Source: CAIYXV01 sp035506255
GTDB taxonomy: Bacteria > Margulisbacteria > WOR-1 > XYC2-FULL-46-14 > WPAF01
Direction of reading: 5' to 3'
Length of the DNA stretch: 7,311 bases
NCBI GenBank assembly: GCA_035506255.1
Contig: DATJPS010000089.1
Location: 1-7,311, forward strand
The position numbers and the translations under genes are program-made. Below, one piece after another: positions 1 through 6,174 of the stretch. Position 1 is the first letter of the stretch. Every line of letters starts with the position of its first letter. The notes below the pieces were generated by a model. That model did not search any database, was not told where the DNA came from, and was given only the letters and a program-made list of their open reading frames with translations.

Positions 1-684
1 GCCCGGAAGCTGAAATACATATCTTACGAAGAAATGCTGGAGCTGGCGTCACTGGGGGCGCAGGTGTTGCACCCGCGTTCGGTGGAATGCGCCAGCATCT
101 ATAACATGGTGATCCATCTGCGCCACAGCCAGAAGGAGATCGAAGGGACTTACATTATGTCCCCCGCGCAGATACAAAAGGAGGTCGGGAAAATGGAAAA
201 GCAGGAAGCGGTGAGAGGGATCGCGCTGGACGAGAACATCGCCAAGATCGGATTGCTGAAGGTTCCCGACCGTCCGGGGATCGCGGCGCGGATATTCGGT
301 TCGCTCGCCAAGGAAAAGATCAACGTCGACATGATCATCCAGTCGATCCATTCGTCGGGCAAGTTCGCCGACATGGCGTTTACCGTCGATCGTCCGGAAC
401 TCAAAAAAGCGCTCGAAGTATCGGAGAAGATCGCGAAAGAGCTCAGCGCCGAAGGAGTGGTGCACGACAGTGACGTTGCCAAGGTCTCGCTGGTGGGGAT
501 CGGCATGGTCTCCCAGCCCGGCACCGCTTCGAAGATGTTCGAAACGCTGGCCGAAGCGAAGATCAACATCCAATTGATCTCAACCTCCGAGATCAAGATC
601 TCGTGCGTGGTGAAGGCGAGCGAAGGGAAACGGGCGGTCCAACTGCTCCACAAGGCGTTCAACCTGGACAAGATCGCTCAGTGA
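1..684 (+). CDS. lysC: Aspartokinase, C-terminal part (5' end outside window)
   Basis: Aspartokinase phosphorylates L-aspartate with ATP in the cytoplasm, the first step to lysine, threonine, methionine and diaminopimelate. The window opens inside the gene, reading in frame from base 1 for 227 residues. The fragment begins in the last part of the kinase domain (SYEEMLELASLGAQVLHPRS, the conserved 'GA.VLHPR' segment). Two ACT regulatory domains follow, at about fragment residues 81-150 (VPDRPG loop) and 159-227 (SQPGTASKMF, then STSEIKISCVV). This tandem ACT layout is the lysine- and/or threonine-feedback type; which amino acid binds cannot be read here. A very good ribosome-binding site and ATG at 179-195 lie between the kinase and ACT parts and may start a separate beta subunit. 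The stop overlaps the plsY start by four bases, suggesting co-translation. The family call is secure; the length of the missing N-terminus is unknown. Confidence 0.95.
   Translation, partial: ARKLKYISYEEMLELASLGAQVLHPRSVECASIYNMVIHLRHSQKEIEGTYIMSPAQIQKEVGKMEKQEAVRGIALDENIAKIGLLKVPDRPGIAARIFGSLAKEKINVDMIIQSIHSSGKFADMAFTVDRPELKKALEVSEKIAKELSAEGVVHDSDVAKVSLVGIGMVSQPGTASKMFETLAEAKINIQLISTSEIKISCVVKASEGKRAVQLLHKAFNLDKIAQ
179..195 (+). promoter_or_regulatory. Internal ribosome-binding site and start for a possible aspartokinase beta subunit
   Basis: A full AGGAGGT Shine-Dalgarno (179-185) sits seven bases before an in-frame ATG (193-195) in lysC. Starting there gives a 163-residue protein (MEKQEAVRGIALDENIAKIG...) made only of the two ACT domains. 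Bacillus-type and Corynebacterium aspartokinases are known to make such an in-frame beta subunit of similar size, giving alpha2beta2 enzymes. The site is seen directly; its use is inference. Confidence 0.6.
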
Positions 685-1295
685 ACCTGTTCTTTTCTTA
701 TCTGGCGGTACTGTTATTCTCGTACCTTTACGGTTCCATACCATTCAGCCTGATATTCTCCCGCCTGCTCAAGGGGGTGGACGTACGGCAGGAAGGGAGC
801 GGCAACGTGGGAGCGACCAACGTGCTGGTGACCTCCGGCAAGCGGGCGGCGGCGTTTGCGGCGCTCTTTGATATCTCGAAAGGTTTTTTGGCGGTGATCG
901 CGGCCCGGTTCCTGATCGGCGGCGGCATGCCGGAGATGCTGGCGGGGATCATGGCAGTGGTGGGCCACGATTTCCCGGTTTACTTAAATTTCAAGGGCGG
1001 CAAGGGGATATCTTCCACCGCCGGCGCGATCATCGCGATGGACCCGTACGCTTTCGCGCTTTGCCTGCTTTGTTACCTGGTTTTCCTGGCTTTGACCCGT
1101 TACCTGATCCTTAGCTCTTTGCTTACTGTCGCCTCCGTCCTCTTCCTATTTTATTTCCTTAAAGACAGCCTTTGGTGTGTCGCGTTCGCGGCGGCGGCGC
1201 TGGCGCTGGCGCTCTATGCCCACCGGGAAGACATCTCTCGCCTGGCTTCCGGCAATGAAGCCCGCCTCGGCGCATCCATCGAACGTGTGGTATAA
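681..1295 (+). CDS. plsY: Glycerol-3-phosphate acyltransferase PlsY (acyl-phosphate dependent)
   Basis: PlsY is an integral inner-membrane enzyme that moves an acyl group from acyl-phosphate (made by PlsX) to glycerol-3-phosphate, giving lysophosphatidic acid, the entry to phospholipid synthesis. The 204-residue protein has the family's usual length and all three signature motifs: RQEGSGNVGATNV (about 36-48), GHDFPVYLNFKGGKG (95-109) and HREDISRLASGNEARLG (181-197). Hydrophobic segments lie at about 3-25, 53-82, 84-102, 112-136 and 141-180. I chose GTG at 681, which forms a GTGA overlap with the lysC stop. Upstream in-frame codons would only read lysC sequence in the wrong frame and add a charged extension foreign to the family. 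No clear Shine-Dalgarno is present, so translation probably depends on coupling to lysC. The last codons overlap the predicted promoter of the tRNA genes. Confidence 0.95.
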   Translation: MNLFFSYLAVLLFSYLYGSIPFSLIFSRLLKGVDVRQEGSGNVGATNVLVTSGKRAAAFAALFDISKGFLAVIAARFLIGGGMPEMLAGIMAVVGHDFPVYLNFKGGKGISSTAGAIIAMDPYAFALCLLCYLVFLALTRYLILSSLLTVASVLFLFYFLKDSLWCVAFAAAALALALYAHREDISRLASGNEARLGASIERVV

Positions 1296-1296
1296 T
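1288..1296 (+). promoter_or_regulatory. Extended -10 promoter for the proline tRNA genes
   Basis: TGGTATAAT matches the extended -10 form TGnTATAAT exactly. The hexamer is at 1291-1296, across the plsY stop codon. Initiation about seven bases on, near 1303, would start the transcript only a few bases before the mature end of the first tRNA at 1307. I see no good -35, which an extended -10 does not strictly need. Confidence 0.55.
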
Positions 1297-1306
1297 TTAC
1301 ATATAA

Positions 1307-1380
<74 letters not shown>

Positions 1381-1393
1381 TATCTCGATTCAT

Positions 1394-1469
1394 CGGGGCG
1401 TGGCCCAGCTTGGTCTAAGGCGCTACCTTGGGGTGGTAGAGATCGTGGGTTCGAATCCCGCCGCCCCGA
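1394..1469 (+). tRNA. tRNA-Pro (anticodon GGG)
   Basis: The 76-base cloverleaf has the same acceptor stem as its neighbour (CGGGGCG with CGCCCCG, discriminator A at 1469). Its anticodon stem CTACC/GGTAG frames the loop TTGGGGT with anticodon GGG at 1430-1432, reading CCC and CCU. The T arm is GTGGG TTCGAAT CCCGC. The D stem GCCC/AGGC has one C-A mismatch at 13-22, while the loop keeps its GG. CCA is not encoded. It lies 13 bases after the first proline tRNA and 22 bases before the next gene's start codon, so all are probably on one transcript released by tRNA processing. Confidence 0.95.
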
Positions 1470-1491
1470 TTCTTTTTGAGGGTAATTACTA

Positions 1492-2415
1492 ATGAAAGGG
1501 CGTGAGAAAAATAAGTCCTATACATTCATGATCGTACCGCACGACGCGGCGGGCCGGTCGCTGCAGCTCCGCATCCCTTCCAACCTCGCCCACGGAATAT
1601 TTTTCATAATCATCGCTTTTGTGGCAGTTTTTTCGCTTTCGGTCGTATATTCAACTTTCCTTTCCGGCAAGCTCATACATTATAAAACGGTGGTAATGAC
1701 CAGCGCGGAGAAGGACCGGAACCTAGAGCAATTCGCCTCCGAGACCGAAACGATAAAACAGGAATTGCAGAATTTGCTCGACCAGAACAATTCGCTGAGA
1801 AAGCAGCTTGGCCTGCGGGTCGAAAAAACTTCGATCGACCTCAAGGCGAAGGAACCGGACAATAAACAGTTCGACCTCTCCAACCTCCAGCCGAAGGTCA
1901 AGCGGGTCTCGCTAGACCTTAAAAGCTCGCTCGACGAGATCGAAAAGACCAAGACGAGCTACAAGGAACTGCAGGGGCGGGTGGAATATTTGCAAAAGCG
2001 GCTGGCGGTAACGCCGACGGCGTGGCCGATCTACGGGCCCATTATGTCGTATTTCGGTTACCGGCGGTCGCCGTGGCGGAGCTTCCATACCGGGGTCGAC
2101 ATCGGCGCGCCTTACGGAGCGCCGGTGCGCGCGACCGCCGCCGGAACGGTAACTTTTACCGGCTGGCGGACAGGGTTCGGACGGGCGGTTGCGATAAACC
2201 ACGGTTTCGGGTTATCATCGTTCTACGCTCACAATTCGAGGTTCGCGGTCACGGAGGGGCAGCATGTGCGGAAGGGGCAGGTGATAGCGTATATCGGCAC
2301 TTCCGGCTATTCCACCGGGCCGCACTGCCATTACGAGGTCCACCGTAACGGGGTAGCGGTCAACCCGATGCCTTATTTGGGCATGAGCATTTTGACCGCG
2401 GGCAGGTGTTTGTAA
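1492..2415 (+). CDS. Membrane-anchored M23-family peptidoglycan endopeptidase
   Basis: M23 (LytM-type) peptidases are zinc enzymes that cut peptide cross-bridges in peptidoglycan. The 307-residue protein has a basic, probably cytoplasmic tail (1-33, containing SYTFMIVPHDAAGRSLQLRI). One membrane helix (about 34-57) and a charged coiled-coil-like stretch (about 70-171) follow. A C-terminal M23 domain covers about 183-295. The zinc and catalytic residues are all present: H199 and D203 in HTGVD, H247 in YAHNS, and H278 and H280 in GPHCHYEV; the usual motif is HLH, so cysteine at the middle position is a small oddity. The start is backed by GAGGG at 1478-1482, nine bases before the ATG. The stop TAA shares one base with the bactofilin ATG. 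Membrane-bound M23 enzymes encoded beside bactofilins act in local wall remodelling and cell shape, the most likely role here. The exact bond cut is unknown. Confidence 0.9.
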   Translation: MKGREKNKSYTFMIVPHDAAGRSLQLRIPSNLAHGIFFIIIAFVAVFSLSVVYSTFLSGKLIHYKTVVMTSAEKDRNLEQFASETETIKQELQNLLDQNNSLRKQLGLRVEKTSIDLKAKEPDNKQFDLSNLQPKVKRVSLDLKSSLDEIEKTKTSYKELQGRVEYLQKRLAVTPTAWPIYGPIMSYFGYRRSPWRSFHTGVDIGAPYGAPVRATAAGTVTFTGWRTGFGRAVAINHGFGLSSFYAHNSRFAVTEGQHVRKGQVIAYIGTSGYSTGPHCHYEVHRNGVAVNPMPYLGMSILTAGRCL

Positions 2416-2789
2416 TGAAAAAACTGGAAGCGATAAATTCGATCATCGGCGATGAAACATCGTTCCGCGGCGAGATCTCCTCTCCCGGTTCCCTCCACGT
2501 TTCGGGCGAGGTGCGCGGCAACATCAAGGTCAAGGGCGACGTCTTCGTTTTCGGCAAGGGACGGGTGATCGGCGATATTTCCGGGGCAAGAGTGGTGGTC
2601 TCGGGTCTGGTCGAGGGGAATATCTTCGCTTCCGCTGGGTTGGAGATACTTAAGAGCGGGAAGATCAACGGCGAGATCACCTGCGACAAGCTGGTGATCG
2701 AAGAGGGCTCGGTTTACCAGGGGAGGGTCAATGTAAGGTCGGGGGCCGAGGCGGCGCCCGCGCCGGAATTCGAGATCAAGGATGTCTGA
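2415..2789 (+). CDS. Bactofilin (polymer-forming cytoskeletal protein)
   Basis: Bactofilins polymerise without nucleotide into membrane-associated filaments that place wall enzymes or polar structures. The 124-residue protein fits the family in length: a short N-terminal tail (MKKLEAINSIIGDETSFRG), then a beta-helical core of repeating glycine/valine turns at about 15-108 (GSLHVSGEVRGNIKVKG, GRVIGDISGARVVVSGLVEG, GKINGEI, EGSVYQGRV). An acidic, proline- and alanine-containing tail follows. I prefer ATG 2415, which has AGGTG at 2404-2408 six bases upstream and a TAATG junction with the peptidase gene, over an in-frame GTG at 2406. The neighbouring membrane M23 peptidase is the classic functional partner (seen for example with Helicobacter CcmA/Csd and Hyphomonas BacA/LmdC). 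The 3' end overlaps rsmI by eight bases. Confidence 0.93.
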   Translation: MKKLEAINSIIGDETSFRGEISSPGSLHVSGEVRGNIKVKGDVFVFGKGRVIGDISGARVVVSGLVEGNIFASAGLEILKSGKINGEITCDKLVIEEGSVYQGRVNVRSGAEAAPAPEFEIKDV

Positions 2790-3453
2790 GCTGTTCGTCG
2801 TCGCTACTCCCATCGGCAATCTGGAAGACATGACGCACCGGGCGGTGCGCATGCTTAAAGAGGCCGACCTGATCGCGGCGGAAGACACCCGCCAGACCAA
2901 AAAACTGCTCAACCATTACGACATCAAGACCCCGATGACCAGCTACCACAAGTTCAACATCAAATCCAAATCTGGACATATCATCGAAACCATCAAACAG
3001 GGGAAAAAAGTCGCGCTCGTCTCCGATTCCGGCATGCCGGGGATATCCGATCCCGGTTACGAACTGATCCGCGACGCGATCGCGGAAGGGGTCCGCGTAA
3101 CGCCTGTTCCCGGACCCTCCGCATTGATCGCGGCGCTGGCGGCGTCGGGGCTCCCGACCGATAAATTCGTCTTTCTCGGCTTCCTCGAAAAAAAAGCGGG
3201 GAAACGGAGAAGGTCGCTACGCGAGCTTGCGGATTTTGACGGCACGATCATCATCTACGAATCGCCGTTCCGCGTGGTAAAATGCCTGCAAGACATCCTG
3301 GCGGTGCTGGGGGAGCGGGAGGTGGCGGCGGCGAGGGAGCTGACCAAGGTGTACGAGGAGGTGGTGCGCGGAAAAGTGTCCGAAGTGATCAAGAGGTTCG
3401 AGGGCAAACCGCCGCGGGGCGAGTTCGTCCTTCTGGTAAAAGGTAAAGACTGA
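2782..3453 (+). CDS. rsmI: 16S rRNA (cytidine-1402-2'-O)-methyltransferase RsmI
   Basis: RsmI uses S-adenosylmethionine to methylate the ribose 2'-O of C1402 in 16S rRNA, in the decoding centre, and belongs to the tetrapyrrole-methylase fold. Visible family motifs are VVATPIGNLEDMTHRA (6-21), DLIAAEDTRQTKKLL (29-43), VALVSDSGMPGISDPG (77-92), VTPVPGPSALIAALAASGLP (106-125) and the strand-turn GTIIIYESPFRV (154-165). It ends at GEFVLLVKG (213-221). The 223 residues cover the catalytic domain but lack the small C-terminal extension of the roughly 286-residue Escherichia coli enzyme; compact forms are common, so this need not be a truncation. The start overlaps the bactofilin end by eight bases in another frame and has only a weak ribosome-binding site, so coupling is likely. 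Confidence 0.95.
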   Translation: MSELFVVATPIGNLEDMTHRAVRMLKEADLIAAEDTRQTKKLLNHYDIKTPMTSYHKFNIKSKSGHIIETIKQGKKVALVSDSGMPGISDPGYELIRDAIAEGVRVTPVPGPSALIAALAASGLPTDKFVFLGFLEKKAGKRRRSLRELADFDGTIIIYESPFRVVKCLQDILAVLGEREVAAARELTKVYEEVVRGKVSEVIKRFEGKPPRGEFVLLVKGKD

Positions 3454-3566
3454 AACCGCTATCGGCTCAATCGGGAGAGATCAAAACGGAGCAGTGGGTT
3501 CTACCCCCACATGGCGGCGGCCCGGAGTTACCCCGAAAGCTCTATATCTTAAAAAGGGGTATAGAG
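3454..3566 (+). promoter_or_regulatory. Structured leader with alternative pairings around the receptor ribosome-binding site
   Basis: This is the longest gap between genes. CTCTATA (3540-3546) pairs perfectly with TATAGAG (3560-3566), whose last base touches the ATG, and the Shine-Dalgarno AAGGGG (3554-3559) lies in the loop. In competition, TACCCC at 3529-3534, or a second copy at 3502-3507, is the exact complement of GGGGTA (3556-3561) and would bury the ribosome-binding site. A further hairpin GTGGG/CCCAC is at 3494-3498/3506-3510, and GGAGC (3488-3492) can pair with GCTCT (3539-3543). This is the pattern of a translation-controlling leader. I cannot match it to a known riboswitch class; in particular, no cobalamin-riboswitch core is visible. 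The pairings are seen; a switching function is inferred. Confidence 0.45.
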
Positions 3567-5420
3567 ATGATAAAAGAATATTTCTGCCGTTTGGTTTGTT
3601 TGATCGGTTTGGTTTGCATGATCGGCCCGTCTTCCGCGTTCGATCTTCCGCGATTCTACGGTAACGAAGTGGTGGTCACCGCGCTGCGCCTCCCGCAATT
3701 GAACACCGATTCCCCCTGGAGCGTCGACGTGATCTCAAAAGAAGCGCTGGTCGGCAAGAGCAACCTCGGACAGGCGTTGCGCGAGCTTCCCGGCCTCGAC
3801 ATAAAATCTTCCGGTTACCTCGGATCGGTCGCGTCGGCGCGGGCGAGAGGATCCACTTCGCAACAGGTGCTGACGCTGATCGACGGGCGGCGGCTCGATT
3901 CCCCGCTCCTCGGAATGTTCGACCTGGGCGATATTTTATTGGCGAACACGGATAGAATAGAGGTTGTCCGAGCGCCGCTTTCCGCGCTTTACGGATCGGA
4001 CGCCATCGGCGGCGTGGTCAACGTCATCACGAGGAACGAGGAGAACTCGTTCTCTATTTCCGCCGGAAGCTACAATACGCAAAAAGCTTCCCTTTCGATC
4101 GGCGGGACGGATCTTTCCCTTATCAGATCGGACGGCACCCGGCAGAACGGCGATTACTCCGCGCAGCAGTTCGGACAAAAACTGGGTTGGGATGTGTCGG
4201 GGGTCGGCACGGTCAACGCGGGCCTTTCCTATTATAATGCAGACAAAGGGGTGCCGGGCGTTCCCGTATCAGAGTCCGATCCTCATTCCGCCTCCACCCC
4301 CGGCGACCGGCAAAAGGACCAGAACCTCTCCGCCGACATTTCGTTAAAACGGGATGACGGCGGGCTCAAGACCGAGGCGAAGCTTTATTACAACAACTTA
4401 TACGAGTATTCCCGCTATTACGATTTTTTCGCCCTTCAATTCACCGATTCCGATTTCCGCACCGAACAAAAGTCGTTCGAGTTGACCCAATCTAGGGACT
4501 TTACCCGCAACCTGAACCTGCTCCACGGGATCGAGGCAAGGGAAGATTCCGGCCGGTCATCATACGCCGGAACGCATTCGATCGATAACTACGCGCTCTT
4601 CGGCCAGATGAAGTATTCGCTTCCCGCGCTCGATCTGGTAGCGGGAGCGAGGGCCGACCAGCATTCGGCGTTCGGCGCGGTGATCAATCCGCGCGCGGGC
4701 GTCAATATTAAACTGGCGGACGATCTAAGGCTGCGCGCTTCGACCGGTACCTCGTTCAAAGCGCCGACACTAAACGATCTCTACTATAATAACGCGGCCT
4801 GGCAGACCTACGGCAACTCCGCGCTGGCCCCCGAAAGGAGCCGCTCGGCGGAGATCGGGATAGAAAAAGAATTGGGCGATAAAGCGAGCATCGGCATGAA
4901 TTATTTCGTTAATTCCATTACCGATCTTATCCTGTGGGACTGGGACCTGACGACCAACATCACCCGTGCCAAGAACATCGGGGCGGTGGAGGCGAGGGGC
5001 GGGGAACTGGAGGCGAAATATCAGGCAACGCCGCTTTTAGATCTGTTCGCCAACTGCACGCTGCAAAAGTCGGAAGATACCCGCGATACCGATCCGGCGA
5101 GCGTGGGAAAGAACACCCCCTATTCCCCGGAGATGAAATATAATATCGGGGCGGAAGTTCCGGGCAATGTCCGGATCATCGCTTCGTATGTCGGGGAGCG
5201 GTTCGCCGACGGGGCGAATACCGTCAAGCTCCCGGCCTATTCGCTGGTCAACCTATGGGCCGCAAGGGAATTCGGCAATTACACCGTTTCCCTCAGCGTT
5301 GACAATCTTTTTGATCAAAGTTATTATGAAACGGTCGGTTACAATCCCGTCACTTACGCCCGGCTCGGATACCCGATGCCGGGGCGGGTAATGACCGTTT
5401 CCATTGGAGGAAAATTATGA
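3567..5420 (+). CDS. TonB-dependent outer-membrane receptor, BtuB-like
   Basis: TonB-dependent receptors import scarce ligands such as cobalamin, iron-siderophores, haem or other metal chelates across the outer membrane, using energy passed by TonB. The 617-residue protein has a signal peptide (about 1-24, ending PSSA before FD) and a TonB-box-like EVVVTAL at 34-40. The plug domain spans about 45-157, with LREL PGLDIKSSG, RARGSTSQQVLTLIDGRRL and the strongly conserved RIEVVRAPLSALYGSDAIGG (130-149) followed by VVNVIT. A beta barrel follows, including FKAPTLNDLYY (397-407) and NSALAPERS (417-425). Length and plug resemble BtuB, but the ligand cannot be told from this. The last residue is leucine rather than the usual aromatic. 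ATG 3567 is supported by AAGGGG at 3554-3559. The 3' end overlaps tonB as ATGA, so receptor and energiser are probably one operon. Confidence 0.93.
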   Translation: MIKEYFCRLVCLIGLVCMIGPSSAFDLPRFYGNEVVVTALRLPQLNTDSPWSVDVISKEALVGKSNLGQALRELPGLDIKSSGYLGSVASARARGSTSQQVLTLIDGRRLDSPLLGMFDLGDILLANTDRIEVVRAPLSALYGSDAIGGVVNVITRNEENSFSISAGSYNTQKASLSIGGTDLSLIRSDGTRQNGDYSAQQFGQKLGWDVSGVGTVNAGLSYYNADKGVPGVPVSESDPHSASTPGDRQKDQNLSADISLKRDDGGLKTEAKLYYNNLYEYSRYYDFFALQFTDSDFRTEQKSFELTQSRDFTRNLNLLHGIEAREDSGRSSYAGTHSIDNYALFGQMKYSLPALDLVAGARADQHSAFGAVINPRAGVNIKLADDLRLRASTGTSFKAPTLNDLYYNNAAWQTYGNSALAPERSRSAEIGIEKELGDKASIGMNYFVNSITDLILWDWDLTTNITRAKNIGAVEARGGELEAKYQATPLLDLFANCTLQKSEDTRDTDPASVGKNTPYSPEMKYNIGAEVPGNVRIIASYVGERFADGANTVKLPAYSLVNLWAAREFGNYTVSLSVDNLFDQSYYETVGYNPVTYARLGYPMPGRVMTVSIGGKL

Positions 5421-5905
5421 CAAGATCGAAAGAGCTTACGAATATGATCGTGTTCGCGCTGGTGATGCTGGCGGCATTTACCTTATATATGTCGTCCCGG
5501 CCAAAACCGGCGGCATCGACGCAGACCTTCGTTTATCAGGAAGTAAGGGCGCAAAAAGCGGCGACCCGGGTCGCGGTCCAGGCCGAAACCGCTCCGATCG
5601 CACTCCCCGAGAAACCGGCCAGCGTGACCGTTCCCGTAATACCTCCGAGAGTGATCTCGGAGGTGCTGCCCGAGTACCCCGCCTCCGCCCTGGAGAAGGG
5701 GACCGAGGGGGTCGTGTTGGTGCAGGCTTATATCGGCGCCAGCGGAAAACCGGAAAAGGTCGAGGTCAAGACCTCGTCCGGCAATGCCGAGCTCGATTCG
5801 GCCGCGGTGAGCGCGGTATCGCAATGGATATTCTCCCCCGCCTCGCAGAGTAGCGCGGCGGTGGCGAGCTGGTTCGAGGTCCCGGTGAGGTTTAACTTAA
5901 AATAA
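5417..5905 (+). CDS. tonB: Short TonB-family energy-transducing protein
   Basis: TonB links the inner-membrane proton-motive force (through ExbB/ExbD) to outer-membrane receptors. The 162-residue protein has a short cytoplasmic tail (1-8), one membrane helix (about 9-26), a periplasmic linker of only about 50 residues (27-78), and a TonB C-terminal domain (about 79-162). That domain carries PEYPASALEKGTEGVVLVQA, SSGNAELDSAAVSAVSQWIFSPA and FEVPVRFNLK. The classical long proline-lysine stretch of Escherichia coli TonB (239 residues) is missing. The start has a strong GGAGG at 5406-5410, six bases before the ATG that overlaps the receptor stop. The stop overlaps the next ATG by one base. No exbB or exbD is in the window, so these must be elsewhere. 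Adjacency suggests it serves the upstream receptor specifically. Confidence 0.9.
   Translation: MTRSKELTNMIVFALVMLAAFTLYMSSRPKPAASTQTFVYQEVRAQKAATRVAVQAETAPIALPEKPASVTVPVIPPRVISEVLPEYPASALEKGTEGVVLVQAYIGASGKPEKVEVKTSSGNAELDSAAVSAVSQWIFSPASQSSAAVASWFEVPVRFNLK
5641..5664 (+). other. Perfect 10-bp hairpin inside tonB
   Basis: ACCTCCGAGA (5641-5650) and TCTCGGAGGT (5655-5664) are exact reverse complements around GTGA, a GNRA-type tetraloop. It lies within the codons for PPRVISEVL at the start of the TonB C-terminal domain. No T-run follows, so it is not an intrinsic terminator. One arm contains a GGAGGT sequence that would otherwise look like a ribosome-binding site. The structure is certain as an inverted repeat; any function is unknown. 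Confidence 0.55.
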
Positions 5906-6126
5906 TGGCGCTCGAACCTTTAGGCAGATTACTGATCATCATCGGCGTCAGCGTGGTGCTGGTCGGCGCGTTCTTTATGTTCCTGGCAAAGGTCCCTTGG
6001 TTCGGGCGGCTGCCGGGAGACATCACGATCGCGCGCGCCGGCTGGACGTTCTATCTCCCCCTCACCACCATGATCTTGGTGTCGCTGGTGCTGACGGTGA
6101 TCCTTAACCTGATATTCAGAAGGTAG
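5905..6126 (+). CDS. DUF2905 family small membrane protein
   Basis: The function of this family is unknown. The 73-residue protein has two membrane helices (about 8-28 and 49-70) joined by the family's hallmark loop KVPWFGRLPGDITIARAG (29-46), and the second helix is entered by the conserved FYLPLTT. Length is normal for the family. The ATG shares one base with the tonB stop (TAATG). A GTGAGG at 5885-5890 is too far for a good ribosome-binding site, so translation probably relies on coupling. DUF2905 genes are often found near ruvB and queA in bacterial genomes. Here queA is about 700 bases downstream, with two cysteine-rich genes in between, so its real genomic association may be with queA rather than with TonB. 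That is inference. Confidence 0.88.
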   Translation: MALEPLGRLLIIIGVSVVLVGAFFMFLAKVPWFGRLPGDITIARAGWTFYLPLTTMILVSLVLTVILNLIFRR

Positions 6127-6135
6127 GGATTGGGG

Positions 6136-6164
6136 TTGACAGCGGCGCGGGGCGGGGATAAACT
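6136..6164 (+). promoter_or_regulatory. Sigma70-type promoter for the Cys5 small protein
   Basis: A perfect -35 TTGACA (6136-6141) is followed, with 17 bases between, by TAAACT (6159-6164, four of six matches); GATAAA at 6157-6162 with a 15-base spacer is an alternative. Initiation near 6169-6171 leaves only about 4-6 bases before the ATG at 6175, so the message would be nearly leaderless. It lies just after the DUF2905 stop. Confidence 0.5.
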
Positions 6165-6174
6165 GCTAGCCCGG

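Noticed and set aside
49..671. Antisense open frames inside lysC
   Set aside because: These are by-products of GC-rich codon use opposite a secure gene, with no ribosome-binding site or family features.
603..680. Upstream extension of plsY
   Set aside because: The added residues are lysC sequence in another frame, highly charged, and absent from the family; GTG 681 gives the standard length.
2406..2414. GTG start for bactofilin
   Set aside because: It adds only three residues and overlaps the AGGTG that serves ATG 2415.
3494..3510. Resemblance of GGTTCTACC to pieces of preQ1 or purine riboswitches
   Set aside because: Only a short stretch matches; the pseudoknot tail of preQ1-I and the second loop of the purine aptamer are missing.
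3454..3566. Cobalamin riboswitch before the BtuB-like receptor
   Set aside because: The B12 element core (the GCCACTG-type box and the GGTG and AGGGAA segments) is not present, and the leader is too short for a full aptamer.
6130..6174. TTG start giving a longer Cys5 protein
   Set aside because: It would run through the -35 element and push the signal peptide 15 residues inward.
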